Assembly (NCBI RefSeq): GCF_000739375.1 | Contig: NZ_CP006704.1 | Location: forward strand, 5,456,001 to 5,520,000 | Reading direction: 5' to 3' | DNA length: 64,000 bases | Origin: Comamonas testosteroni TK102 | GTDB taxonomy: Bacteria; Pseudomonadota; Gammaproteobacteria; Burkholderiales; Burkholderiaceae_C | In this document: piece by piece, positions 42,739 to 51,715 of the stretch | Layout of the letters: every line of letters starts with the position of its first letter | Numbering within the stretch: position 1 is the first letter of the stretch | Notes under the pieces: model-generated | The model's input: the letters and a program-made list of their open reading frames with translations, nothing else | Databases searched by the model: none | What the model was told of the DNA's origin: nothing | Made by a program: the position numbers and the translations under genes

Positions 42739-43236
42739 ATGCACAGCTTGCACCGTCTTTGCGCCGCTGGCGCCCTGGCCCTGGGTCTCTCCGGCGCCGT
42801 CCTGGCCCAATCACATGGCGTGAAAACCCAGGATGTGAAAAACCTGCAAACGCTGCAGTCTGCGGCAGTCCTGTCCATCTCGCCCGCCGACACCCAGGCA
42901 CTGATGCAGAACTTCTCGACAGTCCGCCCACGCTTCAGCCAGAGCGGCGGAGAAACCCTGTACCAGGCCATCTGCCAGGGCTGCCACATGGTCAAGGGCG
43001 AAGGTGCCAAGGGAGCGGGCTTCTACCCAGCGCTGGCCTCCAACCCCAAGCTGGCGGCCGCAGCCTACCCGGCCTCGGTCGTCATGAACGGCCTGCACGG
43101 CATGCCGTCCTTTGCCAGCAAGCTGTCCGACGAGCAGATTGCAGACGTCGTGAACTATGTGCGCAGCAGCTTCGGCAATCAGTACCCGGACAAACTGTCT
43201 GCTGCCGATGTCAAACCCTTTCGCGTCACCCCATAA
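42739..43236 (+). CDS. Periplasmic c-type cytochrome
   Basis: A 165-residue monohaem cytochrome with a Sec signal peptide cleaved near Ala23 (GAVLA). The haem-binding CQGCH is at 79-83, and the distal ligand is probably Met122 in GLHGMPSF. The C-terminal helix SDEQIADVVNYVRSSFGNQYP is typical of class I cytochrome c. About 45 residues before the haem site form an extra N-terminal segment. The start at 42739 is chosen for AAGGAACTTCACC and the signal peptide. It lies 30 bases after the amine oxidase gene and is the obvious electron acceptor for it. Confidence 0.93.
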   Translation: MHSLHRLCAAGALALGLSGAVLAQSHGVKTQDVKNLQTLQSAAVLSISPADTQALMQNFSTVRPRFSQSGGETLYQAICQGCHMVKGEGAKGAGFYPALASNPKLAAAAYPASVVMNGLHGMPSFASKLSDEQIADVVNYVRSSFGNQYPDKLSAADVKPFRVTP

Positions 43237-43254
43237 ATCCATTCAGGAGATCAC

Positions 43255-43800
43255 ATGAACTTCCCCTCCCTCTTCAAGACCGCCACCACCGCCGCCCTGC
43301 TGGGTACGGCAGCATTGATCACCGGCTGCGCTGCCACCACCTCCGGCAGCGGCGATGTGCTGCGCTACAAGACACCGGGCTCGACCTTCCCCATCGCCGC
43401 AGCCGTGGAAATCCCCACCGATGCCCGCACCGTCTACCTCTCCGGCAAGGTGCCGCCCGCGGTGGACAAGTCCAGGACCGCCACTGATCCTGCGGCCTAC
43501 GGCGGCGATACCGAGGGCCAGACCGTCGCCATCCTCAAGGGCCTGGAAGAGCAGCTCAAGAGCATGAATCTCACCATGAGCGATGTGGTGAAAATGCAGG
43601 TCTTCCTGGTGGCCGACCCCGCCAAGGGCAACAAGATGGACTTTGCCGGCTTCATGCGTGGCTACACCCAGTTCTTTGGCACGGCCGCCCAACCCAACCT
43701 GCCCGCACGCTCGGCCTTCCAGATTGCTGCCCTGGCCAACCCGGCCTGGTATGTGGAAATCGAGGTCGTGGCCGTGCGCGCCGCCAAGCCCGTCAAGTAA
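43255..43800 (+). CDS. RidA-family protein with lipoprotein signal
   Basis: A 181-residue protein with an N-terminal lipobox (LITGC, lipidated Cys25) followed by a RidA/YjgF domain. The conserved Arg152 in LPARSAFQIAALA matches the Arg that binds the imine acid in RidA, and the end VEIEVVAVRAAK is the family C-terminus. Most RidA proteins are cytosolic and about 130 residues, so the lipid anchor is unusual. It should face the periplasm, where imines from the co-encoded amine oxidase would form. The ribosome-binding site TTCAGGAGATCAC precedes the ATG, 18 bases after the cytochrome gene. Confidence 0.9.
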   Translation: MNFPSLFKTATTAALLGTAALITGCAATTSGSGDVLRYKTPGSTFPIAAAVEIPTDARTVYLSGKVPPAVDKSRTATDPAAYGGDTEGQTVAILKGLEEQLKSMNLTMSDVVKMQVFLVADPAKGNKMDFAGFMRGYTQFFGTAAQPNLPARSAFQIAALANPAWYVEIEVVAVRAAKPVK

Positions 43801-43816
43801 GCAACGCGCCGGCCCT

Positions 43817-43849
43817 GCATTCATCGCCTGCCCCGTCAGCGATGAATGC
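43817..43849. terminator. Hairpin between convergent operons
   Basis: GCATTCATCGC (43817-43827) and GCGATGAATGC (43839-43849) form a perfect 11-base stem. It has no T-run. It lies in the 64-base gap between the RidA lipoprotein gene and the MFS gene, where two operons converge. Confidence 0.6.
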
Positions 43850-43864
43850 CGATGCCAGCGCCGC

Positions 43865-45490
43865 TCAGTGGGCAGGGGACACCGTTGCCTGCTGGGCGCT
43901 GCGCGCATCGAGCGCCAGGAAGTGGTGGACCACGGGCTTGTCCGGCCCCTGGTGGTAGCGCAAAGCGGCGGCCTGCAGATCGGCGTCGGCCTTGGACACA
44001 CGACCATGCTGGCGCAGATGCTCGGCCCAGGATTCAACCAGGAACCACTCGATCACCCGGCCCGGCTCACCAGTGTGCTCGGCCACGCCCCAGGCATAGG
44101 CACCGTCACGACGGCGCTCCTGGGCTACCTGCTGCATGGCTTGGAAAAAGGCGACCAGGTCTTGATTGGCAATCCGGTACTCGATCTGAATCATGACCGG
44201 ACCACGGTCGTGGGCCAGGGGGTCGGCCAGCAAAGGCTCGGGCCAGTGGTTGGACGGCTGCAGATCGGCTTCGCCGGTGGGCAGCTTGACGCGGTGGAAG
44301 ACCAGGGACACCAGCACCAGGCCCACGGCTCCGATCAGCAACGTGACCGGCAGTCCCAGCTGGCCGGCGATCAGGCCCCAGCCCAGGCTGCCCAGGGCCA
44401 TGGCGCCGTTGAACACCATGAGGTAGATGGCAAGACCCCGGCCACGTACCCAGTTGGGCAACACCGCCTGGGCCACGCCGTTGAGCGTGGTCAGCGCAAC
44501 AATCCAGCCCAGACCCAGCACCAGCATCAGCGCCACGGCAGCCCACTGGGGCGGCGCCAGGGTCAGCGCGCCCATGACCAAGGCCGTCACCACAGAAGCC
44601 AGCAACACCAGACCGTCGGTGTCGAGGCGCTTGCGCAGCTTGGGCAGCAGCACGGCCCCCAGGATGGCACCGGCACCTACGGCGCCCAGCATCACACCGT
44701 AGAAACCGGCCGTGCCACCCAGCATGCGGCGTGCCACCAGGGGAAGCAAGGCCCAGACCGAACTGGCGAACAGGAAAAAGACCGCAGCGCGCAGCAGCAC
44801 CACATGCAGCTCGCGGCTGGCACGGGCATAGCGCACACCGGCCCGGAAGGCGCCGAAGAACTGCTCGTTGAGCGCCGAGGCCTCGGCCTTGGGACGTTTC
44901 CACCAGATGAGGGCGGCAATCACGAACACATAGCTGAGCACGTCGAGACCGTAGGCCGCAGCGGCGCCGAAACTGGCCAGCAGCAGGCCTCCGGCCGCCG
45001 GACCGATGGCACGGGCGATGTTGATGCCCAGGGAGTTCAGCGCCACGGCGCTCTTGAGCTCGCTGCGCGGCACCAGCTCGGGCACGATGGACTGCCAGGT
45101 CGGGCCCATGAGGGCGGCACCGATGCCGCCTACAAAGGTCAGGGCCACGAGATACTCCACGGTCAGCGTGTTCGTCTGGGCCAGCACCAGCAGCGTGCCG
45201 CTGACGGCGCCCAGCAGCACCTGCACGCCGATGAGGAAACGGCGCCGGTCCAGGATGTCGGACAGCACACCGGCGGGAATGGCCAGCAGGAAGACGGGCA
45301 GCGTGGCCGCCGTCTGGATCAGCGCGACGGCCGTGGGGCTGGAAGAGAGTTCCGTCACCATCCAGGCGCTGGCCACATCGCGCATGAAGCTGCCGATATT
45401 GCCCAGCACCGTGGCGGCCCACAGCACAGCAAAGACGGGGATGGCCAGGGGCGCAAAGCTGCCCGAGGCGGTTTTTGGGCTATCCGGCAT
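43865..45490 (-). CDS. MFS transporter, EntS/MFS_3 type
   Basis: A 541-residue inner-membrane transporter with about 12 helices in the first ~410 residues and a C-terminal cytosolic antibiotic-biosynthesis-monooxygenase-like tail (QIEYRIANQDLVAFFQAMQQ, then WFLVESWAEHLRQHGRVSKAD), the full PF05977 layout. The start at 45490 lies inside the end of the DoxX gene (11-base overlap), which points to translational coupling. It is the last gene of the LysR-linked operon and is probably an exporter of a small toxic or siderophore-like compound; the substrate is not known. Confidence 0.9.
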   Translation of the reverse strand: MPDSPKTASGSFAPLAIPVFAVLWAATVLGNIGSFMRDVASAWMVTELSSSPTAVALIQTAATLPVFLLAIPAGVLSDILDRRRFLIGVQVLLGAVSGTLLVLAQTNTLTVEYLVALTFVGGIGAALMGPTWQSIVPELVPRSELKSAVALNSLGINIARAIGPAAGGLLLASFGAAAAYGLDVLSYVFVIAALIWWKRPKAEASALNEQFFGAFRAGVRYARASRELHVVLLRAAVFFLFASSVWALLPLVARRMLGGTAGFYGVMLGAVGAGAILGAVLLPKLRKRLDTDGLVLLASVVTALVMGALTLAPPQWAAVALMLVLGLGWIVALTTLNGVAQAVLPNWVRGRGLAIYLMVFNGAMALGSLGWGLIAGQLGLPVTLLIGAVGLVLVSLVFHRVKLPTGEADLQPSNHWPEPLLADPLAHDRGPVMIQIEYRIANQDLVAFFQAMQQVAQERRRDGAYAWGVAEHTGEPGRVIEWFLVESWAEHLRQHGRVSKADADLQAAALRYHQGPDKPVVHHFLALDARSAQQATVSPAH

Positions 45491-45887
45491 GGGAGCCTCC
45501 GAGATCGTGCCAGGCGACGAGCAACATGCCGCCGACCAGGCCCCAGTGTTCAAAAAATGCATTGGCAGCACGCTGGCGATCGGCCTGCGACGCTGCCCAG
45601 AAACGGTCGGCCAGCAAGGCTGCCAGCACGGTGAATCCGGCCAGGGCCAGGGCCCCCAGCCAGCGGTACCAGCCCGTGATGATCAGGACCGAGCCCGCTA
45701 GCTGCAGCACCAGGGTGGTCGCTGCGACGGGGGCGGCCGGGGTCAGACCCAGAGCCTTCACCTCGGCTACAGCGCCGCGAAAATCCCGCGCCTTGCGCCA
45801 GCCCCCCTGCAGGTAGGCCGCGCACAGGCACAACAGGGCCAGCGACTGCACCCAGGGTGCGGTGGCAGCGGAACGCAGCGCGTCCAT
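45480..45887 (-). CDS. DoxX-family membrane protein
   Basis: A 135-residue inner-membrane protein with four hydrophobic helices (about 15-30, 55-75, 80-100, 115-132), typical of DoxX/DoxD-type proteins. The motif LADRFWAASQADRQRAANAFFEHWGLVGG lies near the third/fourth helix junction. The family is linked to quinone or thiol oxidation stress in some bacteria, but the activity of this branch is unknown. It starts two bases after the YtcJ stop codon and overlaps the next gene. Confidence 0.88.
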   Translation of the reverse strand: MDALRSAATAPWVQSLALLCLCAAYLQGGWRKARDFRGAVAEVKALGLTPAAPVAATTLVLQLAGSVLIITGWYRWLGALALAGFTVLAALLADRFWAASQADRQRAANAFFEHWGLVGGMLLVAWHDLGGSHAG

Positions 45888-45889
45888 GC

Positions 45890-47779
45890 TCAGACCGCCC
45901 AGCAGGCGCAGCCCAGGGCGCCCCAGAAGCCCTTGAGATCAGCCACGGGCAGCTTGCTGCTCCAGGCCGTGGCGTGGGCATGGCCGTGCATGTTGCAGCT
46001 GCTGGCGCAACCGCAGTTTGCTGCCGCGTTGCGCATCACGGACTGCAGCGGCGCACCTTCCTGCACACCCCAGGCGCCATAGCCCTTGAAGGTGCGCACG
46101 GGCGACCAGTCGGGCATGGCCAGGGGCGGGGCCGATTCATCGAAGTCGGCGAAGGCACCAGCGCCGTAGACCACCTTGCCGCCCACCACGGTGAGCAGGG
46201 CCGAGGTGTCGGCGATGTCGGACTCGGGGCAGGCGAAGAAGTCGCGGTCGGGCACGATGAGGTCGGCCAGCTGGCCCACCTGGATACGGCCCTTCTTGCC
46301 CTGTTCGTTGCTGAACCAGGTGACGTTTTCGGTCCACATGCTCAGGGCCTGGTCGCGGGTCAGGCAATTGCGCTCAGGCGTAAGCTGCAGGCCGCCCACG
46401 GTCTTGCCTGTGACGAGCCAGGACAGCGAGACCCAGGGGTTGTAGCTGGCGACACGGGTGGCATCGGTGCCGGCGGACACGTTGACGCCCTTTTCCAGCA
46501 TGCGCTTGACCGGAGGCGTGGCCTCGGCCGCGGCAGCGCCGTAGCGCTCGACGAAATACTCGCCCTGGTAGGCCATGCGGTGCTGCACGGCCACACCGCC
46601 GCCCAGGGCCGCGATGCGGTCGATGGACTTTTCGGAGATGGTTTCGGCGTGGTCGAAGAACCAGTTCAGGCCGGCCAGGGGGATGTCTTCATTGACCTTC
46701 TCGAACACATTGAGGGCGCGGTCGATGGTCTCGTCGTAGGTGGCGTGCATGCGCCAGGGCCAGCGGTTCTGGGCCAGGATGCGCACCACTTCTTCGAGCT
46801 CGCCTTCCATGCCGGGAGCCAGCTCCGGCTGGGGCTGGCGGAAGTCCTCGAAGTCGGCGGCCGAGAAAACCAGCATCTCGCCCGCGCCGTTGTGGCGGAA
46901 GTAGTCCGTGCCCTGCTTGTACTGCGAGCTGGAGGTCCAGCGCAGAAAGTCGTCCTTCTCTTCCTTGGGCTTTTGTGTGAACAGGTTGTAGGCCAGGCGG
47001 ATGGTGAGCTGGTCGGCATCGGCCAGCTCCTGGATCACGTCGTAATCGTCGGGGTAGTTCTGCATGCCACCACCCGCGTCGATGGCGCCGGTCACGCCCA
47101 GGCGGTTGAGTTCACGCATGAAGTGGCGCGTGGAATTGACCTGGTAGTCGCGCGGCAGCTTGGGGCCCTTGGCCAGCGTGGCGTAGAGGATGGACGCATT
47201 GGGCTTGGCCAGCAGCAGGCCCGTGGGGTTGCCGGCGCTGTCGCGCAGGATCTGGCCACCGGGCGGCTCGGGCGTGTCCTTGGTGTAGCCCACGGCGCGC
47301 AGGGCGGCGGCGTTGAGCAGGGCTCGGTCGTACAGATGCAGGATGAAGACCGGGGTGTCGGGTGCCACGGCATTCAGCTCGGCCAGCGTGGGCAGGCGCT
47401 TTTCCACGAACTGGTGCTCGGTGAAACCGCCCACCACGCGCACCCACTGGGGCGCAGGGGTCACGTCCACCTGGGCCTTGAGCATGGCCATGGCGTCGGT
47501 CAGGCTCTTGACGCCGTCCCAGCGCAGTTCCATGTTGAAGTTCAGGCCGCCGCGGATCAGGTGCAGGTGGTTGTCGATGAGCCCGGGCAGCGCACTGCGC
47601 CCGCCCAGATCGATGCGCTTGGTCTGCGGGCCGGCCAGGGGCAGGACCTCGCGGTCGCTGCCGACGGCGCTGAAGCGGCCCTGGCTCACGGCCACGGCCG
47701 TGGCCGTGGGGTTGCTGCGGTCCAAGGTGGTGAAGCGGCCGTTGAACAGGATCAGGTCGGGGGTGGTGGGCTGGGTCAT
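45890..47779 (-). CDS. YtcJ-like metal-dependent amidohydrolase
   Basis: A 629-residue Amidohydro_3 protein. It has the N-terminal LILFNGRFTTLDRSNPTATA beta-sandwich start, the metal-binding LPGLIDNHLHLIRGG near 65-80, DAGGG near 215, the later MHATYDET and WFFDHAETISEKSIDRIAAL, and the closing TDATRVASYNPWVSL. The start at 47779 lies just before the first family motif. YtcJ proteins have no firm substrate. A short Cys-rich C-terminus (CGCASSC and CACWAV) is odd. It is in the pirin-linked operon. Confidence 0.92.
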   Translation of the reverse strand: MTQPTTPDLILFNGRFTTLDRSNPTATAVAVSQGRFSAVGSDREVLPLAGPQTKRIDLGGRSALPGLIDNHLHLIRGGLNFNMELRWDGVKSLTDAMAMLKAQVDVTPAPQWVRVVGGFTEHQFVEKRLPTLAELNAVAPDTPVFILHLYDRALLNAAALRAVGYTKDTPEPPGGQILRDSAGNPTGLLLAKPNASILYATLAKGPKLPRDYQVNSTRHFMRELNRLGVTGAIDAGGGMQNYPDDYDVIQELADADQLTIRLAYNLFTQKPKEEKDDFLRWTSSSQYKQGTDYFRHNGAGEMLVFSAADFEDFRQPQPELAPGMEGELEEVVRILAQNRWPWRMHATYDETIDRALNVFEKVNEDIPLAGLNWFFDHAETISEKSIDRIAALGGGVAVQHRMAYQGEYFVERYGAAAAEATPPVKRMLEKGVNVSAGTDATRVASYNPWVSLSWLVTGKTVGGLQLTPERNCLTRDQALSMWTENVTWFSNEQGKKGRIQVGQLADLIVPDRDFFACPESDIADTSALLTVVGGKVVYGAGAFADFDESAPPLAMPDWSPVRTFKGYGAWGVQEGAPLQSVMRNAAANCGCASSCNMHGHAHATAWSSKLPVADLKGFWGALGCACWAV

Positions 47780-47936
47780 GGTGTGCCTAGGGGGTGTCAG
47801 CAACGCAAAGAAGGGAGGAAAAGGCCGACGAGAGCGCAAAAAAGGAAGACTGGGGCCGAGGACCTCAGCCGTACTTGCGTACGGCGAGGACCACAGGCGC
47901 AGGAGACGGCCGCGCAGCAGGCCCCTGCCGCTTTTT

Positions 47937-48614
47937 TCAGCCTTCGTGGGCGCCGAACATGGTCTTGGCGTAGGTGATGCCGATGCCGTAGCCGCCGCCC
48001 AGCTTCTTGGCGATCCCCGTGGTCATGTCATAGGTCTCGGTGCGGGCCCAGTCGCGCTGCATTTCCAGCAGGTACTGCAGCGACGTGATGGGCTGGGCGC
48101 CGGCCTGCACCATGCGGTCCATGGCGCGGTTGTGCGCTTCGGTGGAGATGTCGCCACAGGCATCGGCGATCACAAAGACCTCGAAACCCTGGTCCAGGGC
48201 CGACAGGGCCGGGCCGACGATGCACACGCTGGTCCACAGGCCGGCCAGCACGATGCGGGGCTTGCCGATCTCGTTGACCTTGTTGATCACGGCCTGGTCT
48301 TCCCAGGTGTTCATGGAAGTGCGATCCAGCAGGGCCTGGCCAGGGAAAGGCGCGGTCACTTCCTCGAACATGGGGCCGGAGAAGCTTTTTTCGGCCACGG
48401 TGGTCAGGATGGTGGAAGCACCGAAGCCTGCTGCGGCCGAAGCGACCAGGGCGGCGTTGGAGCGCAGCTGCACGGGATCGATGGAGTGCGTGGCAAAGGC
48501 CATCTGCGACTGGAAGTCGATCATGATCAGCGTGTGGTCATGGGGGTTGAGCAGCTTGGCACCGGGCTTGGCGACGGCGACGGGACGGGCGATGGAAGCG
48601 TTGGCATTGGTCAT
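47937..48614 (-). CDS. Isochorismatase-like cysteine hydrolase
   Basis: A 225-residue hydrolase of the isochorismatase fold, YcaC-like. The catalytic Asp is in LIMIDFQSQMAFA near 35, a Lys in AEKSFSGPMFEE near 84, and the nucleophilic Cys in LAGLWTSVCIVGPALSAL near 125. The start at 48614 fits the protein family; the open frame runs further without similarity. It lies 85 bases after the pirin gene on the same strand. Possible substrates are amides or isochorismate-like compounds; none can be assigned. Confidence 0.9.
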   Translation of the reverse strand: MTNANASIARPVAVAKPGAKLLNPHDHTLIMIDFQSQMAFATHSIDPVQLRSNAALVASAAAGFGASTILTTVAEKSFSGPMFEEVTAPFPGQALLDRTSMNTWEDQAVINKVNEIGKPRIVLAGLWTSVCIVGPALSALDQGFEVFVIADACGDISTEAHNRAMDRMVQAGAQPITSLQYLLEMQRDWARTETYDMTTGIAKKLGGGYGIGITYAKTMFGAHEG

Positions 48615-48699
48615 GGTGAAACTTCTGGGTAAAAGGTGAGCGAGAGGCTGCAGGGAAAACAAGAAAGCAGGATGAAAACCGGGGTGTGAAAACTGTTGC

Positions 48700-49419
<720 letters not shown>

Positions 49420-49554
49420 TTCTATCTCCTAAACAATCGATGGCATTCACACTTCCTGCTGCTGGCCTGCCTGCCTTTTTCTGCTGCAATCCGTGTGGCG
49501 ATGAATGAAGTATCCGCGGCCTGATATGCGGTTATGCTGAAAGAAAATCTTCTC

Positions 49555-49577
49555 AATCATCGATAATTTCGATGATT
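49555..49577. promoter_or_regulatory. LysR-type operator palindrome
   Basis: AATCATCGA (49555-49563), five bases, then TCGATGATT (49569-49577) form a perfect inverted repeat. It contains ATC-N9-GAT as in LysR boxes. It lies 20 bases before the LysR start, in the region divergent from the pirin operon. Confidence 0.7.
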
Positions 49578-49597
49578 GTTTTTCAGGCACATCCAAT

Positions 49598-50500
49598 ATG
49601 CTCAAACTCTCCCTGGAAGCCATCGAACTGGTGGACACCATTGCGCGCCACGGCTCGTTCGCTGGTGCGGCAGAGCGCCTGCACAAAGTACCGTCGACCA
49701 TCTCCTATGCCGTGTCCAAGCTCGAGGAACAACTGGGCCTGAACCTGTTTGTGCGCAACGGCCCGCGCGTCAGTCTCACGCCAGCAGGCGAGGAACTGCT
49801 CAAGGAAGGGCGCTGGCTGCTGGCAGCCGCGCGTCAGCTCGAATCTCGGCTGCGCCAGATCGCCACGGGATTCGAGACCGAGGTGCGCCTGGTGCATGAC
49901 TCGTTGATCCCCACCAGCGCCTTCGGCGCCGACATTCAGGCCTTCGAGGCGCTGAACAGCGGCACGCGTCTGCGCATCGGCAGCGAGACGCTGACCGGTA
50001 CCTGGGAAGCCTTGCGCGAAGGCCGGGCCGACCTGATCGTGGCGGCAGGCGAAGGCCCTGCCGGCGGCGGCCACAAGGCCGTGGCCGTGGGCCAGCTCGA
50101 TTTCGTGTTCTGCGTGACGGCCAGCCATCCGCTGGCGCGCTTGGGCCGCCCACTGGCGCGCAGCGACCTGCTGGAACACACCGCCGTGGTGGTGGGGGAC
50201 GGCGCGCGCTCGCTGACCGACCGCACCGTGGGCCTGCTCACCGGCCAGCGGCGCATCACCGTGCCGAGCATGCAGGCCAAGATCGAATGCCAGGCCGCCG
50301 GGCTGGGCCACGGCTTTGTGCCGCGCGCCTGCGTGCGTGTGGAACTGGAGACCGGCGTGCTGGTGGAACTGGCGGTGGAAGAGCCGCGTCCGCCCGAAAC
50401 CTTCTGGCTGGCCTGGCGCAGCGATGCCCGCGGCCGGGCCCAGCAATGGTGGCGCGAGCGCCTCAGCCGTCCACTGCTGCCGGGCATACTGCCCTATTGA
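49598..50500 (+). CDS. LysR-family transcriptional regulator
   Basis: A 300-residue LysR regulator. The N-terminal winged helix reads LELVDTIARHGSFAGAAERL, then KVPSTISYAVSKLEEQLGLN (residues ~5-45). The C-terminal two-lobe effector domain includes LGHGFVPRACVRVELETGVL near 235. It resembles regulators next to pirin/YcaC operons. Divergence and the perfect palindrome between the genes point to control of the pirin operon and of itself. The inducer is not evident. Confidence 0.95.
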   Translation: MLKLSLEAIELVDTIARHGSFAGAAERLHKVPSTISYAVSKLEEQLGLNLFVRNGPRVSLTPAGEELLKEGRWLLAAARQLESRLRQIATGFETEVRLVHDSLIPTSAFGADIQAFEALNSGTRLRIGSETLTGTWEALREGRADLIVAAGEGPAGGGHKAVAVGQLDFVFCVTASHPLARLGRPLARSDLLEHTAVVVGDGARSLTDRTVGLLTGQRRITVPSMQAKIECQAAGLGHGFVPRACVRVELETGVLVELAVEEPRPPETFWLAWRSDARGRAQQWWRERLSRPLLPGILPY

Positions 50501-50503
50501 AAA

Positions 50504-50532
50504 CGGCCCTGCAACTCAAGGAGGCAGGGCCG
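50504..50532. terminator. Hairpin between LysR and Bug genes
   Basis: CGGCCCTGC (50504-50512) pairs with GCAGGGCCG (50524-50532) around an 11-base loop. It has no T-run. It lies immediately after the LysR stop and before the convergent Bug-protein gene. Confidence 0.55.
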
Positions 50533-50610
50533 TGGTGATGCGAGCCGACGAGGTCTGCGGCAACGGCTCACGCCATGCCCAGGACCTCGCGAAGCTCAGG
50601 GAAGGAACGA

Positions 50611-51585
50611 TCAGTCCAGCTTCACGCCAGCCGTCTTGATGACCTCACCCCAACGCTTGGCTTCGGTGCGTGCCAGCTGGTGGAACTGCTCGGGCGTGCC
50701 GGGCAGGGCTTCCATGCCGAAGTCGGCCATGCGCTTGACCACGTCGGGATCCTTGAACGCTTTTTGCAGGTCTGCATTGAGGCGCTGCACGATGACTGGC
50801 GGCAATCCCTTGGGACCCAGAATGCCCTGGAAGGCGTAGACCTCGGAATCCTTGAGACCCAGCTCGGCCAGCGTAGGCACGTTGGGAAGATTGGGCACGC
50901 GCTTGGCCGTGCCTATGGCCAGGGCTCGCACCTTGCCGGACTGAATCACGGGCAGGCCCGATGCCAGATCCAGGAACATGCAAGGCACCTGACCGCCCAT
51001 CACATCGGCCAGCGCGGGCGCAGCGCCCTTGTAGGGAATATGGGTCAGGCTGGTGCCGGTGCGGTTCTTGAACAGCTCCATGGCCAGATGGTGGGGCGAG
51101 CCATTGCCGGGTGAGGCGTAGTTGAGCTTGCCGGGGTTGGCCTTGGCATAGGCCAGGAATTCCTTGAAGTCCTTGGCTTCGAATGCGGGGTTGACCACCA
51201 GCGCCATGGGGAAGCGGCTGATGCCGCCCACATAGGTGAAATCCTTGTCGGGGCTGAAGGGAAGCTTGCTGAACAGGTGTTCGTTGAAGGCCAGGATGGC
51301 GTTGTCGGCCGACATGATGGTGTAGCCATCGGGCTTGGCCGAGGCAACGAGCTGGCCTCCGATATTGGTCGAGGCACCTGGACGGTTGTCCACCACGATG
51401 GTCTGGTTCAGCGTCTTGCGCATGGACTCGGCCACGGTACGGGCCAGCACATCGGTGCCGCCTCCGGGTGGGTAGGGAACGACCCAGCGCACGGGGTTGG
51501 CGGGCCAATCCTGCGCCATGGCAAAGGGGGATGCGGCAGCAGCCGAGCTGGCTGCCATGGCAGCCAGGAATTGACGACGATCCAT
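50611..51585 (-). CDS. Bug-family (TctC) solute-binding protein
   Basis: Periplasmic binding protein of 324 residues. The signal MDRRQFLAAMAASSAAAASP carries a twin-arginine-like pair (Arg3-Arg4) and is cleaved near Ala24. Mature motifs are NPVRWVVPYPPGGGTDVLAR, GASTNIGGQLVASAKPDGYT near 68-87 and GGQVPCMFLDLASGLPV near 195. The ribosome-binding site AAGGAGACAAACG precedes the ATG. It is third of the Bug proteins in the window and also lacks adjacent tctAB. Its ligand might be an aromatic-derived acid, given the FAH-family gene upstream. Confidence 0.92.
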   Translation of the reverse strand: MDRRQFLAAMAASSAAAASPFAMAQDWPANPVRWVVPYPPGGGTDVLARTVAESMRKTLNQTIVVDNRPGASTNIGGQLVASAKPDGYTIMSADNAILAFNEHLFSKLPFSPDKDFTYVGGISRFPMALVVNPAFEAKDFKEFLAYAKANPGKLNYASPGNGSPHHLAMELFKNRTGTSLTHIPYKGAAPALADVMGGQVPCMFLDLASGLPVIQSGKVRALAIGTAKRVPNLPNVPTLAELGLKDSEVYAFQGILGPKGLPPVIVQRLNADLQKAFKDPDVVKRMADFGMEALPGTPEQFHQLARTEAKRWGEVIKTAGVKLD

Positions 51586-51663
51586 CGTTTGTCTCCTTGA
51601 GGGTGATGTAGGGGGTTGTGGAATGATTTTTGGACCCCGCCAAGCTGCCTGCTTTTTTAGAAT

Positions 51664-51715
51664 TGATAGCAGCTTGCGCTTGTCTCTATTCGGTTTGAAG
51701 TGCTTTTGACTTCGA
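51664..51715. repeat. Interspersed repeat family A, copy 5
   Basis: It starts AATTGATAGCAGCTTGCGCT, followed by TGTCTCTATTCGG, TTTGAAGTGCTTTTGACTTCG. The GATAGCAGCTTGCGCTT lead is near-identical to the other copies. Its right part covers the last ~10 codons of the TraB/GumN gene, including its stop at 51686. Confidence 0.6.

Noticed and set aside
45857-47977. A 706-residue open frame opposite the YtcJ gene, and a 663-residue frame opposite the MFS gene (43643-45634)
   Set aside because: Both are His/Gly/Gln-rich shadows without motifs; the minus-strand genes are clear.
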